Shown here one piece after another: positions 33,171-44,880 of a stretch of 64,000 bases of DNA. Source of the DNA: Toxonevra muliebris. Lineage: Eukaryota; Arthropoda; Insecta; Diptera; Pallopteridae. The translations under genes and the position numbers were made by a program. The stretch's first letter is position 1. The number at the start of each line of letters is the position of its first letter. Where the stretch lies: NCBI GenBank assembly GCA_963691655.1, contig OY829327.1, positions 82,472,019 to 82,536,018 of the forward strand. The letters run 5' to 3'. The notes beneath the pieces are model-generated. The model worked only from the letters and a program-made list of their open reading frames with translations. It had not been told where the DNA came from and did no database searches.

Positions 33171-33369
33171 AATAAGAGCGATTTCTTCTCGGACCTGAAA
33201 GAAAGAAAATAAAACTAAATAAGGAGTAAGATCAAAAAAATCTTAACATATATAAAATTCAATAATTTTTAAACGGTTGATCTTAGGGTTTTGATTTTTT
33301 TTATTTAATTGATAATATTTTACAAATTACAGAAAAATATAACTTTTATAGTTTTAACCACTATTTATG

Positions 33370-34267
33370 AACTCGTGGACCTTTTTGCCCAATATCTCTC
33401 CACTGGCCTTAGCTCCGGACAATTTGGAGGATTGGCTTCTATTGGTACAAAAACTATGTTATTACTTTGGTACTACTCCAGAGCTTTCTTGCCGTATTGA
33501 CATGATGCCAAATCGGGCCAAAAATATGTGGACACATTGTGCTCTCTTATGAAAGGAAGAAGTCTTTTTTCAAACATTCTTTGATTTATAGAGCCCACTG
33601 TAACAATTGACTCGCTTCTTTTGCCGCAACTGCATATAGCTTGCCATACCAGGAATTTTTTAGGAAATTTTGTCTGCTTTTGGGTTCTAAATTGTTCTTC
33701 GACATTTCCTCAAGCATCAGCAACATAAAAATTTTGACCCGGAAGCTGCGTAAAATCTGCCAGTACATACGTTTCGTCGTCCATTATACAACATGAATAT
33801 TTTTGTACGAAATTCGATTTTAATTTCCGAGCCCTACTTTTGGCGTCTAAATTTTTTGAAGCATTCCTGTCCGGAACTTTTTGGACTTTGTATGTTTTCA
33901 AGCCTGAATTGGCGTTAACTTTTCGCACTAAATAGTCAGAGCACTGGGCTAACCGGGCAGCTTTTCTACCAGATGTGCTTTGAGATCTTTTCAATATGCT
34001 TTCTATTTTCTTGGCTTTCCCAATATCATTTGGTCCTTGTTTTCTTCATCAACCAGATTTCCTATCGATGGTCAAATTCTCCTGAAACTGTTTAATAACT
34101 TTGGGAACAGTTTGACGGCAGACCTTCAATTCTTTGGCCAATTTTTTGTAGGACCAATTTGGATTTTTTTTGAAAATTTTTAATAATTTTAAGACGTACT
34201 TCTTTTTCTTCACTAATTTTTGATCGAAATCACAATAAATCAACATGTTTGTCATTAAAAATAACAA
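33370..34267 (-). pseudogene. DD37E Tc1-like transposase, broken (divergent copy)
   Basis: Read on the minus strand, the N-terminal part has the helix-turn-helix WSYKKLAKELKVCRQTVPKV, then a second block (RKAARLAQCSDYLVRKVNA). MDDETYVLADFTQLPGQNFY carries the first acidic residue, TYFWPDLASCQYGKK the second, and NPPNCPELRPVERYWA the glutamate. Counting through one in-frame stop gives 37 residues between the last D and E. There are at least two frameshifts plus the stop. The same arrangement with different sequence occurs at 49316-50325, so these are separate lineages of one DD37E family. Terminal inverted repeats were not located here. Confidence 0.82.
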
Positions 34268-35614
34268 CTGACATATTTTTCAAAGATAACTAGATCAAAG
34301 AAATTTTTAAATTTTACACCCAAAAAAAAATTATTATTTTTTCAATCTCAAAATTCTCTTAAATTCTATCGTAGAATTTAGCTAATATTGTTCTAGTGTA
34401 TTCAATTGCTCATTTTGGAGAGTTCCATGGATGAGCATAAGTGCAACTGGGAATTTCAACTAACCCCCACAACATACATACGCATACACATCATGGATTT
34501 TTTCATGTTTCGCAGCAATATTTGGCGTTTGACGTTTAAGAAGTGAATGGAGGATGTGAGTGAAGATTGCAACACAAAATTGGATATTAGTCAAACTCAG
34601 TGAGATGACGACAGAAAATCGATGGGATTTTGCATTTTAAGTGGAATTTTCAGGCGTGAATGATTTCTAACATTTGCAACATTTTCTTAACATTACGAAA
34701 ACTCACGGCAAATACTCCACTAAAAGTAGCAATCTTTTCATTTTTTTTTTACATTGATGAGTATTGTATCCTTATGCCTACAAATTTTATGCTGATATGA
34801 TTTAGGAAATTGTCGTTTAATCAAATCATTTATTATATGACAAATTAATGGCTGACAGCCAAAAGCACCAATAATCTTAATATCAATAAAATGTAAAATA
34901 TAAATATTTGTATATCCATGACAGTTGGGTGACATAAAATAATGGAGATACGATAACGACGCCGGTTTCGAGTGGCATATATGAACATATACAGAAAGCC
35001 GTCAAAAATGTGTGACTTAACAGACTTTTCATTCAAATAGAATGATTATTACTTGTTGATCATTGACGCCGTTCAAAAATAAGTTCATCGTAGCAATTAT
35101 TTCTCATTTCGAGGCAGAACTATTTTGCAGCGTCCCATTAAAAAGGATGTGTGGGAATACCGAATCGGCATCGAATAAGTTATTGAAAGTGATTTCACTG
35201 CCATAGCATTTCTGCAGTTTTTGCTTTATATAAATTTAGCTCTATTACATCAAAAATGTACATTAATGAGCAATGAATGATATTTACAAAAAAGTTACAG
35301 AGTTAACAAATTTCAGAGGCACACGTGTTTTTCTTCGTTATTCCCCATGTAGGGGAGTGCTCTTGAGCATGAGATGGGTTTCGTTTTGCATTTCTACATA
35401 CCGCTGGAAAGGTAAAGAAAATATGCAACTTTTATCCCATACAATTATAGTGATTCTATAAACACGCAAAATTTTATAACAAATTTTCTGAGGTCGTGAA
35501 AGTTGTTTGATCATAACTTCAGTCAAAATTAGTTTCAAAGCTTTTTTATTGCTATTTATAAAGGGAAACATTCTTAATAAAAAAAAAAAACTTTCTAAAT
35601 CGGATAATGTTTAT
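34268..35614. other. Unassigned sequence
   Basis: No gene or classified repeat. The segment around 35335-35580 (GGAAAGGTAAAG, then CATACAATTATAGTG) has the style of a degraded MITE, but I found no paired end. Confidence 0.35.
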
Positions 35615-35623
35615 TAGTAGGGT

Positions 35624-35932
35624 TAGGTTAGGTTGGAGTGGCTGTCGAGAGACACACTTAGGACTGAACGGCCCATTGTGATACCACATAGTTGGACCTA
35701 CAGTTTAACGCCGATTCCGAACGGCGGTGTGGCAATTTTTTATCGGCTTGGTGGTTTTGCCATTACCAACCAATGTGTGTACTTGTACACTATCTTATAA
35801 CTCTCATACACTTCATATTGATAGTGAATATAAGAAAGTAATGAAAATTAACCACCAGACGAAGACGGGAATCGAACCCGAACCTCCCAGATGAAAGTCT
35901 AGTGCACTATCCACTAGGCTATCGAGGTCGTC
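35624..35932 (-). mobile_element. tRNA-derived SINE, copy 2
   Basis: This is an inverted copy of the SINE at 32858-33170, matching along its full length including the tRNA-like head (35858-35932 on the minus strand). It begins on the plus strand with the GGTTAGGTTAGG tail. TAGTAGGGT at 35615-35623 and 35933-35941 is the target duplication. Differences from copy 1 are scattered substitutions (for example GGACTGAACGG versus the equivalent of GGCCTAAACGG). Confidence 0.92.
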
Positions 35933-35941
35933 TAGTAGGGT

Positions 35942-36456
35942 CAAAGTCATAAGGGTCAAAGGGTCAAAGTCATAAGAAATTTACATTTCATAAAATTTTT
36001 ATTAAATTTCGAAAAAACTTATGACTTTGACTCTCTTTTGACACCAATAAACTTTATTCGATTTGGAAAATTCTTTTTACAATATTTTTCCCTTTATAAA
36101 AAGCAATAACAGAGCTGTCAGCTTTGAAATTAAGCAATACAGTACAGGCAAGTTAAATTTAAGTAGGTACTTATTACAAAATATTTTTTTTTTCTAATTA
36201 AGTGTTAAATTTATTTTGGCCAATGACAAACTGTACCTAAAATGAGCCAATTGTACCTTGTAGGTACAGAAATTTTATATTATGAAAAATTTCACACCAG
36301 TGACAACATTGAATATTTCGACTCATTTATTTAATTGCATCAATTTTCAACTGTAAAAAAATCGTCAGGTAATGTAACATTTTTTTTCTCTTCAATGAAT
36401 TCATTCATTCCCCTCCAATGCAGTGGCGTACCTAGCATTTACTGATGAGGCAAGCC
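35942..36456. other. Spacer with a short GGGTCAAAGTCATAAG duplication
   Basis: No gene. AGGGTCAAAGTCATAAG is repeated in tandem just after the SINE (about 35938-35976). The remainder is AT-rich, with CAGTGGCGTACCTAG near 36421 resembling a hAT end but lacking a partner. Confidence 0.35.
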
Positions 36457-37228
36457 TAGTGATGATTCGATACAAGTAAATACCAGTAAAAACTCGATAC
36501 TTTTCATTCGATTCAAGTACTTTTTTTACTCGATGCTATAACATAAGTATTTTACTTGGTATCGGAAAAAAGGGTCAGTATCGGATACTCGATACTTTTG
36601 GAAAATACTTATTTAAAAAACTGAAATATTGCTGAAATATTGTATTTAAAATTGTGTATCATTTTACAATATTTTACAGCAATCAATAATATATTTCAAA
36701 ATGCTTCTGCAGAATTATTCAAAATATTTCAGTCCATACTGCAATATTCCAATGTATGACAATATTGCAATACAGTATTGAAGTTCTGGAATATATTTCC
36801 GGCCATGCATGTAGAACATAATGTTTATTGAAACCTTTTCAATAAAATAAAATATTTTTAACAAGCCTTAATCTGTTGATTAGTTTTCCTTCTATTATAA
36901 ATTTTCTAGCGATTTGCTAAATTAAATTAACGTCATTTCTATATGATTAACGTGTTTCCATTGGAAATATCTCAAAACCATGATTTATTGGCGAAAAACT
37001 CGTATTGAGTAGTGTAAACTGTAGGCTCAACCATGTTGTATCACAATGGGCCGTTCTGGCCTGAATGTTTTCCTTGATAACTACTTAAAAAAAGAGTAAT
37101 TTAGTAATTTGTCTCTTTAAACGAGTATTCGATACTTTTTTCCGATATTTTCGGTAGCATCGATACTTTTATTCGATACATTTAATGAGTAAAAGTATCG
37201 ATACTATGTGGGTATCGAATCAACACTA
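36457..37228. mobile_element. hAT-like element with TCGATAC motif array
   Basis: The left end TAGTGATGATTCGATACAAG and the right end read inward, TAGTGTTGATTCGATACCC, are inverted termini. Flanking octamers GGCAAGCC (36449-36456) and GGCACGCC (37229-37236) match at seven of eight positions. TCGATAC/GTATCGA-type motifs recur about ten times near both ends. The interior includes a decayed SINE fragment. It is 772 bp with no transposase. Confidence 0.85.
37013..37080 (+). repeat. Decayed SINE 3' fragment
   Basis: AAACTGTAGGCTCAACCATG ... TATCACAATGGGCCGTTCTG matches the 3' body of the tRNA-derived SINE (AAACTGTAGGTCCAACTATG ... TATCACAATGGGCCGTTTAG). It lies inside the TCGATAC hAT-like element and has no tRNA head. 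Confidence 0.75.
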
Positions 37229-37236
37229 GGCACGCC

Positions 37237-38469
37237 CACTGAATTTTTTTTACCAAACCAAAAAGGCTAAAATTGGCACTTAGGATGGAATGGTCTAGAT
37301 CCCGATTGAAGCATTGAAGAAGGAAAATGGGAGTTCTGTGTGGGCTTTACCAACGTTTTTAGACGTGCTTAAATATTGACAGACATTAAAAATACAAAAT
37401 GAGCATATAAATTCAGGAGGTGAACGTAGAAAGGGCTTTTTTAGACTAAAATTGATATAGGCTCCGCAAAGGTATCATTTAAAAAACAAATCGTTGAGTG
37501 ATACTATTTTTTAAACTAAACGATAATTTCCTTATATAAACCTTATTAATAAAAATGCAAATTATCAAATGTAAGAAAAATGTCAACGGAATGAAAAAAT
37601 GCAAATTGCAAAGTAACCAAATGTATTGATGTAAAGAAAGTGGAGCAAACACTTTCAAAATGGCAAACAAAAACTGAAAGCCAGCTTTTAAGTTTTATAT
37701 AAAATCACACATAGTAGTAGAAAATTGGTATGCTGCTACTTTTTATTGGAACTGCACATACTAAAAAAGCTATTGAACTTCCTATTAGAATAAGCGAGAT
37801 AGCATGTTATAAAAACATACATTTTCAAATTTTAAAAGTCTCGTAAAAGCCAACTTGATGAACTGCGACAGCATGAATGCTTGTCTGTATTCTATATAAT
37901 CCACATTTAATTTTTTATTAGTACATATATAAGCTATTGAAAAACAGGGTAATACAAATAAAAATGTTTAAAAGAAAATTATTCGTTCAGTTGAAACAAA
38001 AGTAGTAATTTTATAAGTACATATTGTACAAATTTTCAGTTAACAATTCTTAGGCAAGCCCAGCTTTTGGGCTTATATGGACATACCGTCACTGCTTTAA
38101 TATACTCATGATTTCAGGCTTTTCAATAAACAGTGCATTCAGATGCAAAAATGTTTCACCAGATTCGCTGACTTTTGCCTACATACTTGTGAGGCAATCT
38201 CCCGTATTAGAAATCTTATAGCTTAAAAATTGAGGAAAGGCTTATTAAGGTGAAATGTGAGTCTTGGTGCCTATTTTCATATGCAATCATAAAAGTGGGA
38301 GAATTCGAACCTAACGTAACAGTCTAAATTCTCGTCCATATAAAGATGTGTGCTGAAAAATAATAAATGTGCGACTTTTTTCTAATGAAACATAATATTT
38401 GGAATGATATTGGGCATGGTATTGATGTTTCGAATGGTTAGCTAGTTAAAAAAAAAATAAATAAATTTA
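37237..38469. other. Unassigned 1.2-kb sequence
   Basis: AT-rich, with no coding signal, shared repeat or RNA gene that I can support. Confidence 0.4.
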
Positions 38470-38471
38470 TA

Positions 38472-39178
38472 TTAGGAGTATGAATGTATAAACTCGTAAT
38501 TGTGACTAACTTCATATCTATCATACGCGCCATTTTTTTGACATTGACAGCTATTGTATCTCGAAGAGCGCCAAAAATACTATAAGAATTGATCTGTCAA
38601 ATAATTTTCATAATTTTACAAAAGTGTTTTACTATAGCTGAAAATGACGAATATTTGGTGGGATATGAAAGGTGTCGTGTATTATGAGCTGTTGAAACCG
38701 AATGAAACGATCACTGGCGACCGCTACCGACTACAATTGATGCGTTTGAGCCGAGCATTAAAGGATATGAGGACAGAATATGAGAATAGACACGACGAAG
38801 TTATTCTTTAGCACGACAATGCTCGGCCGCATGTTGCAAGGCAAGTAAAAACATACTTGGAAACGCTGAAATGGGAAGTGCTACCCCACCCGCCGTATTC
38901 TCCAGACATTGCTCCTTCTGATTACCACTTGTTCCGATCGATGACACATGGCCTGGCTGAACAGCACTTCCGTTCTTTCGAAGAACTCAAAAAATGGGTC
39001 GATTCGTAGATAGCCTCAAAAGATGAGGAGTTCTTTCGACGCAGAATCCGTATGCTACCAGAAAGATGGGAAAAGGTTGTGGCTAACGATGGACAATACT
39101 TTAAAGAATAAATTTGCAATCACTAAATAAATGTCCAAATTACGAAAAAAATACGAGTTTATACATTCATACTCCCAA
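38472..39178 (+). mobile_element. Internally deleted mariner derivative
   Basis: The ends match the mariner at 27788-29071 (left TTAGGAGTATGAATG, right CATTCATACTCCCAA), with TA at 38470-38471 and 39179-39180. The 5' 175 bp and 3' half are nearly identical to that element, but about 577 bp corresponding to 27966-28540 is missing. The junction is at GAATATTTGGTGGG. It is 707 bp. Confidence 0.94.
38652..39110 (+). pseudogene. Truncated mariner transposase C-terminal half
   Basis: The surviving part starts at IWWDMKGVVYYELLKPNET and runs to the C terminus NDGQYFKE. It lacks the DNA-binding domain and first catalytic aspartate. Two further stops replace Q (TAG in ATTCTTTAGCACGAC) and W (GATTCGTAGATAGCC). 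It retains DNARPH, PPYSPDIAPSDYH and the more usual HPPYSP, so at those sites it is closer to the family norm than the longer copy. Confidence 0.9.
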
Positions 39179-39180
39179 TA

Positions 39181-39495
39181 AATCTAGCCGAATTTTAAAA
39201 CTCATTCAAGTAAAAAGTGTCCCATATTTTTCTCCAATGATTCTGATCCCCGTAGGCATCACCCAGTCAGCTGATTGCCAGAAGAAATAAAACAGAACAA
39301 CATTTTTTCAAATAAAAATGGCTAGTAGAAAGTAAAAAAGAAAATTATTAGCTACTTTGTGTCGAAAAAGAAGAAAATGCGGCAAGAAACAGCTAATTGT
39401 ATAGAGCACTCAATAAACATACGTTGCACAGTTGTATTATCCTATGATATTTTGGTTCCTGTGCCGGCGTTGCAGGACCCAATACTAGAATCTAA
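39181..39495. other. Spacer
   Basis: A short AT-rich stretch between the mariner derivative and the LINE remnant. No feature is supported. Confidence 0.4.
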
Positions 39496-40275
39496 ATCCC
39501 ACTGGGTATTTGGCCCAGTGTTTTTCAAGCTGAAATATACGCTATTGAGACCTGTGCTAGTTTAAACCTTCATAAGTGTCTAAAAGGCGCAGATATTGTA
39601 ATTTTATCAGACAGCCAGGCGGCTCTCTTAGCTCTCTCTTCATAGAATTTTTCCTCAAAACTGGTGAAAGAATGCTTTGAAAGTCTGCAACGCTTGTCTA
39701 CCCATAACAAAGTTACGCTTTATTAGGTACCCGAACATTGTAACATTGATGGTAATGAGGTTGCCGACGAACTGGCTAGGAAGGGTTCATCGACTTTGTA
39801 CATTGGCCCCGCTTCGTTCTGTGGAGTCGGCTGGGCCTCCACGAAATCAATTGCTGAGGAGTGGTCTAAGGCAATATAGCTTGATTATTGGAAGTCTATT
39901 CCAATTTTAAGACAGGCAAAAGCGCTTATCGTTCCGCTTGCCTCACAATCGGCCCATCTCTTACTCCAAATCCAAACTTAGGCTGCTGGTGAGCTATATG
40001 TCTGGGCACTATGTGGTCATATATCACCTTAAAAAAATGAGATAGAGTGCCGTCTTTGACGAAACGACAGCTCACATTCTGTGCGAATGTCCGGCCTTGG
40101 CTCGGCTCAGAGGGAGAATCTTTGGTACATCTTTTCCTACGATTAACAAAATAAAATCTACTTCAGCAAACGACGTTTTGGCTTTCATTAGGTCAGGTGA
40201 AAGCCTTTTGTCATAAGTGGGGGTTGACACAAAAGATTTTTTAGGTCGCAGTGCCTGCCTGTTTGGGCTCCCCTC
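39496..40275 (+). pseudogene. LINE remnant with RNase H domain
   Basis: Readable islands, with several stops, are FQAEIYAIETCASLNLHK, then ILSDSQAALLAL with the conserved aspartate, then VPEHCNIDGNEVADELARKG. These are the usual E, D and D-containing segments of an RNase H domain at the C-terminal end of LINE ORF2. CECPALARLRGRIFGTSFPT follows, a cysteine-containing tail typical of the same proteins. RNase H-bearing LINEs include the I, LOA and Jockey-related groups, and I cannot say which. No reverse transcriptase remains, and the 3' side abuts a family A copy. Confidence 0.78.
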
Positions 40276-40287
40276 GTAAACATATAA

Positions 40288-40882
40288 AACGAACACAAGG
40301 CAGAAGTGAAACTTCTTGTGAACTAAATGAAACACAAGCAAATAACAACCAAATGAAATTTTTCAATCGCTAAATTTTTACTTCATTGGCTTGTGTTTTT
40401 TAATTTCATTTGCTTGTGTTTCGTTTAGTTCACAACAAGTTTCACTTCTGCCTTGTGTTCGTTAATACACAACCAATTTTTTTTTGGTATTAATGCTAGA
40501 ACAAAAATTGCAACTCTGTACCGGTAACTTCGACGACAATTGTAGCGAACTCTTTTTGTGTGCGACATCTTCATGTAATTCCTTGGACATTTGCGCCATC
40601 TGTATGTGAAATGTAAAACTGTCATAAACTTTAAGATAGCGACGCTACACATTGTTCTTTCTGCCATAGTCATGTGTGTGTATGTGTAATTAATATGTTA
40701 TATTGAATTAAAACTATTTATGAATCGTTTATTATATAGTCTGCTCGTGAATTCAGTTACGGAATATTGATATTTAGCCCCTCATGCACATTGCTCGACA
40801 AAATTATGTCGCATTGCAAACTTACGCGCGACGTTACATCCGGTTGGTTTTACTCTAGGACAAGAGAAAAGAAGTTTCAGTT
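40288..40882 (+). mobile_element. Foldback non-autonomous repeat family A, copy 2
   Basis: Same order as copy 1: GAACACAAGGCAGAAGTGAA, mirrored CACTTCTGCCTTGTGTTCG, AATTGCAACTCTGTACCGG, CATGTGTGTGTATGTG and ACTCTAGGACAAGAGAAAAG. It is followed by a long A run (40888-40900). Compared with copies 1 and 3 it retains a short GT run. It begins 12 bp after the last readable LINE codons. Confidence 0.88.
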
Positions 40883-40900
40883 CAAAAAAAAAAAAAAAAA

Positions 40901-41231
40901 GAGTGATAGATATTTGTACAAAATTTAAAGTATAGACTAATAGAAATATGGCATTTTAAGCAAGCTCCTAAAAACAGAATATATGTGATATAACTCTTAA
41001 AGATGGCGAAAATATTTGTTCATGAAAAACAATAAATAGCGAGGATATGAAACACATTTTATTGGAAGGACGGTCACCTGGATCGGGGTATTACATCGTA
41101 TAGCCTCCATAAAAACTATCAGTAATAAAGAATCACATTGAAATTTTGTACTTTTGCGTTTGTGTGTGTTTGTTGACCTCTGCTGTGTGCGCAAAAGCCA
41201 TAAAGTAGCCACGTCCACGTTCGTTCTGGCT
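40901..41231. other. Spacer
   Basis: No supportable gene or repeat. A GTGTGTGTTTG run lies near 41160. Confidence 0.4.
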
Positions 41232-41886
41232 CAGCGACAAATTGAAGCACTAGAATAACGCTACACAAGCGCTTGATTACAAGCACTTAAGTGAACTACA
41301 AGCACATAGGTTCCATATAAATTTTAACATTGTGAGTCCTAGGAGACAAGAATTTGTTTAGCGCAGTACTTTTAGCACTAAACAAGTGCAAGAATGAGTG
41401 CGTTTGATAGGCATTTCCGCTCGTTCATTCGCTGCTTCGTGCTTACTTTAGTTGAGAAAGTTGAAGAGGGAGAAAAAATATTGAGTAACGAATTACTATG
41501 TATTCTTATTTTTTCATTGCTGCGTCATTTTACTTTATTCTTTCGCTTTTTTTTTTGTTTTTTGTTTTAAACCAAAAATATATAGATACATACATATGTA
41601 ATTATATATATTATATTACATTTTTATTTATTTTTTATAAAACAATTGAAAAAAATAAGTTAAATAAAACCCACACATTTTTCATGAAATTCCGCAACCA
41701 CTTTACTTCGCTGTTGCGTGAAAACTAACTCTTTCCGTTTCTCGTTCAATCAACTGTTCTTAGCGTCTCGCTGAACGATACTCGTTTTTATTACTCGATA
41801 GAAAACTTAATTTATTGTTCGCATGGTTGCTGTGCAATTTCCGGTTGAAATGGTGCACTTTCAAGCACTTGTCTCAAAAACCACTG
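41232..41886. mobile_element. hAT-like MITE with AAGTGCTT motif clusters, copy 2 (inverted)
   Basis: This is the reverse-oriented counterpart of 3107-3745. CAGCGACAAATTGAAGCAC at the left equals the complement of copy 1's right end. GGTGCACTTTCAAGCACTTG with ACCACTG at the right equals the complement of copy 1's left end. Shared interior blocks include GCTGCTTCGTGCTTACTTTA. It contains two AAGTGC-rich subterminal regions. No clear target duplication. Confidence 0.7.
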
Positions 41887-43330
41887 GGGGGGGTTTGGCA
41901 GAGAGAGAATATTTTCTTTACTTCTTTACTACTCTTTCATTATAAACAGATGTAGAATTGTGTGCCATATTGGATCCGCTATTTTGATTTTCGAAATTTC
42001 TAGCACAGATTTCAGTTTCAGATTCAGCGACCACCAAACTAGTAACAGTAATAGATTTCAAGCAAATCGGAAGACCACCACTATGTTTATGCCATAAGGT
42101 ACGGTTTGTTGAGTTAAACAAACAAAAGTTTCAGGTTTGAGCGACTAGCTTTTAATTTTAGAAAAAAAGTTTTAACCTTGTAAGAAATTCATCCGTACCA
42201 GGTTATACACGATTCGATCAAAACAATCAAATTTTCCTCCACGTAGCACAGATTTCAATCAAAAAAGCACAGATTTGGTAACATTAAAAAAAAAAATTTA
42301 GTACTCACATCATATGCTAATTTTTCCGGCAAGCCCTAAGAAAATGTTTAAGTGGGTTTGGTTATATTTTTGGTTTCTTTTAGTCAAAAAAAAAGTATAT
42401 GAGTAAAAGGATTTGTTAATACTGTTAGCCCATCTTGTTTTATTTAGAAATGCAAAAAAATATACTTTTTTATTATATTCAACGACCTGTAAAATTTACA
42501 TAATTTTTCGTTAACAATCGCACTAACTTCACAAAAAACTCATATTTACCTTTTGAACTGGTTTTTGTTTTTCTACTTTTGATATTTCTGGATTTCAGAC
42601 ATCAACTATTTGCAGGGCCGCCCGGAAGGAGTGGATTTTGTATGCTAAGCACTCTTTTCCCTCCCCCCATTTAGACTGGAAGCTCATACATTTTATAGTG
42701 ACATTCACGTATATATTTCGTATATATTTTTTATTCACCTGCACTATGTGGAGAGTATCGAGAAAAAGCGATTTAACGCTTTTGTTTGCCATCACAACTG
42801 CCTCTAGACTGACCAGTTTTTTTCCCGAATGGAATCTAAACAACTTGGAATTTGGAAATAATATGTATGCGCATCTTCTTGGCAATATATACTGTCGTAA
42901 AATGAAAAACCCATTTGGAGTTCCAAGGTAGAATATTCCTTAAGTATTCAATACAATTTTGATAAAAGGAAGTGAAAAGGGAGGACAACAAATTTTCAAT
43001 ATAGATAAAAATAAATAAAAATGTCCGTCTTTAGTGATAAAATAAATGAAATTTAGAGGACAGCTTTGGAAGATGTACAGTATGGCAAAAAAGAGGACTG
43101 CCCCTTAAAAGAAGTAGTAGTGGTCATCGTACGTATATGGAAAGTAGGGGTGATTATTTTAGCAATTTAATTCATGAATATTTATGTATTCCAGCTGACA
43201 TTACTTACTGATAATTTTATATGGATGGAAGGTGCTCCGTTCACTTGACTGATTTTCGTCATTTCAAGAACTGGTCTCTTTCAAGCTATAAGCACCAAAT
43301 GTTGTTCTTTTATATATAATTTTATATGTA
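41887..43330. other. Unassigned 1.4-kb sequence
   Basis: No gene is supported. GCAGGGCCGCCCGGAAGG near 42613 resembles the end of a hAT-like element, but no opposite end was found. The overlapping open frames at 42595-42931 have no recognisable domain. Confidence 0.4.
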
Positions 43331-44880
43331 ACTAGCTGACCCGGCAGACGTTGTTCTGCCTTTTCTATGAAAAAGCGCGAAAATTAAAAAAGAATAAAGT
43401 AATTGATATTTAAAATTGAACATTCGTAATGACAATTCACGCTTCCATTGAATTTGGAAAAAAATTCTAGATTTGATAATAAATGTGTCTCATTATTGAC
43501 ACAATTCACATTTTCAAAAGTATTTAACTTGCAGAACTGTACATTAAAAACAGAGAATCATTATAAATGAAAATCTCGAATAAATATTGTGTTAATTAAA
43601 TTTTAGAAATGACCAGAAAATGAAACATTTTTATTGTATTATCATCGATGTGAATTGAACGACGTGTACGAAAACAACTCAAGTCTGATAGCAAAGAACA
43701 TAGTGGATATTTATAAAAAAAAAGACCGTTAGCCAACCGTACGCCATATCGGCTTATGATACCGTTTGAGCAAAATTATTAACCCAGTTGATCCTTAAGG
43801 GGTCATTCAGCAGTTAGATAGTGAAAAGGAACAACTTTTAAGTGATTTTTTTTTTTTTTTTTTTTTGAACAATTTTATTAGATTTCAGTTGAATTATAGA
43901 AACAATATTTCAGGAGATTCTATATTCATATCAAAGACCATTTTTGAAATTATATCTAAAAATTATAATTATAAATTATATCCCAAAAATTGTTTAAAAA
44001 TTTGAACCAGTTTGATATTTATTATAAATATAGCATTTGTTACAGCGGCTCCTAACGGATTTTAAAACAGCGAAGCAGGGTCTTAAGATATTTCATAAAA
44101 TAGTAAAAATAATAGCAGAAAAAGGAATAGAAAAAGTAGTAGAAAATAGTAGTAGAAAAGCTAGTAGGAAAAGATAAGAAAATAATATTAAAAATTGTTG
44201 TAAAAAAGTAGAAAAAAGGTAGCAGAAAAAGGAGTAGAAAAATAATTAAATTTAGTAGTACAAAAACAGTAAAAATGGAGTAGAAAGAGTAGTAGAAGTA
44301 ATAATAAAAAATAGTAGTAGAATAAATTATAAAAAGTAGTAAAAAATCGTAGAAAGTAGTGGTACAAACTAAAAAAGAAATTATATGAAAAATGTATTAA
44401 AAAGGTAGTAGAAAAAAAGTAGTAAAAAAGTAGTAGAGAATATTAATTGAAAAAGTAGTAAAAAATAAGAAGAAATTGTAGAAAAAAAGTAGTAGAAATA
44501 GTAGTTGAGATTAAAAGTGAAGCATGGTGCCGCACCCACAAACTGAAAGAATTTAAATTTTAGTACCCATAAATGCCTCCTAATATCCTAAATATCTCAT
44601 AATGGAAATTCAGGTTATATGGAAGGTGCCACACCCCCTTTCTCAATTCCACGTATATTTTTGTTGTAGCATGGCATTGTCAATTCTCATTACTGTACCA
44701 AATTTCAGTACTGTGCTATAAATGGTTCTTGAGATATACCCAAAAAAATATGGGAGGTCCAACGCCCACTTTTGTAAAAACCATTATAAATAGCTATGTT
44801 TCATCCTCCCGCCCAAGAAAATATATTCTGGAAATATGACTTCAATCCCAGTCATTCAGAAGTTACGATATATAAAGGTT
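43331..44880 (-). repeat. Dispersed repeat family D, copy 2
   Basis: This is the reverse-oriented copy of 10702-11712 with an extra 590 bp at the end marked CTAGCTGACCCGGCAGACG. Shared blocks on the minus strand include AAGACCCTGCTTCGCTGTTT, GGTGTGGCACC and GCGGGAGGATGAAACATAGC. The GTAGTAGAAA tract spans 44094-44515. The CTAGCTGACCCGGC end is a motif I have seen at the ends of many insect repeats, but I cannot assign a class with confidence. Confidence 0.75.

Noticed and set aside
33150..33175. Telomeric repeat CCTAA
   Set aside because: Only three units are present, at the tail of a SINE and repeated as the tail of the second SINE copy. It is not a telomere tract.
42613..42660. Start of another CAGGGCCG hAT-like element
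   Set aside because: No opposite end or octamer duplication could be found.
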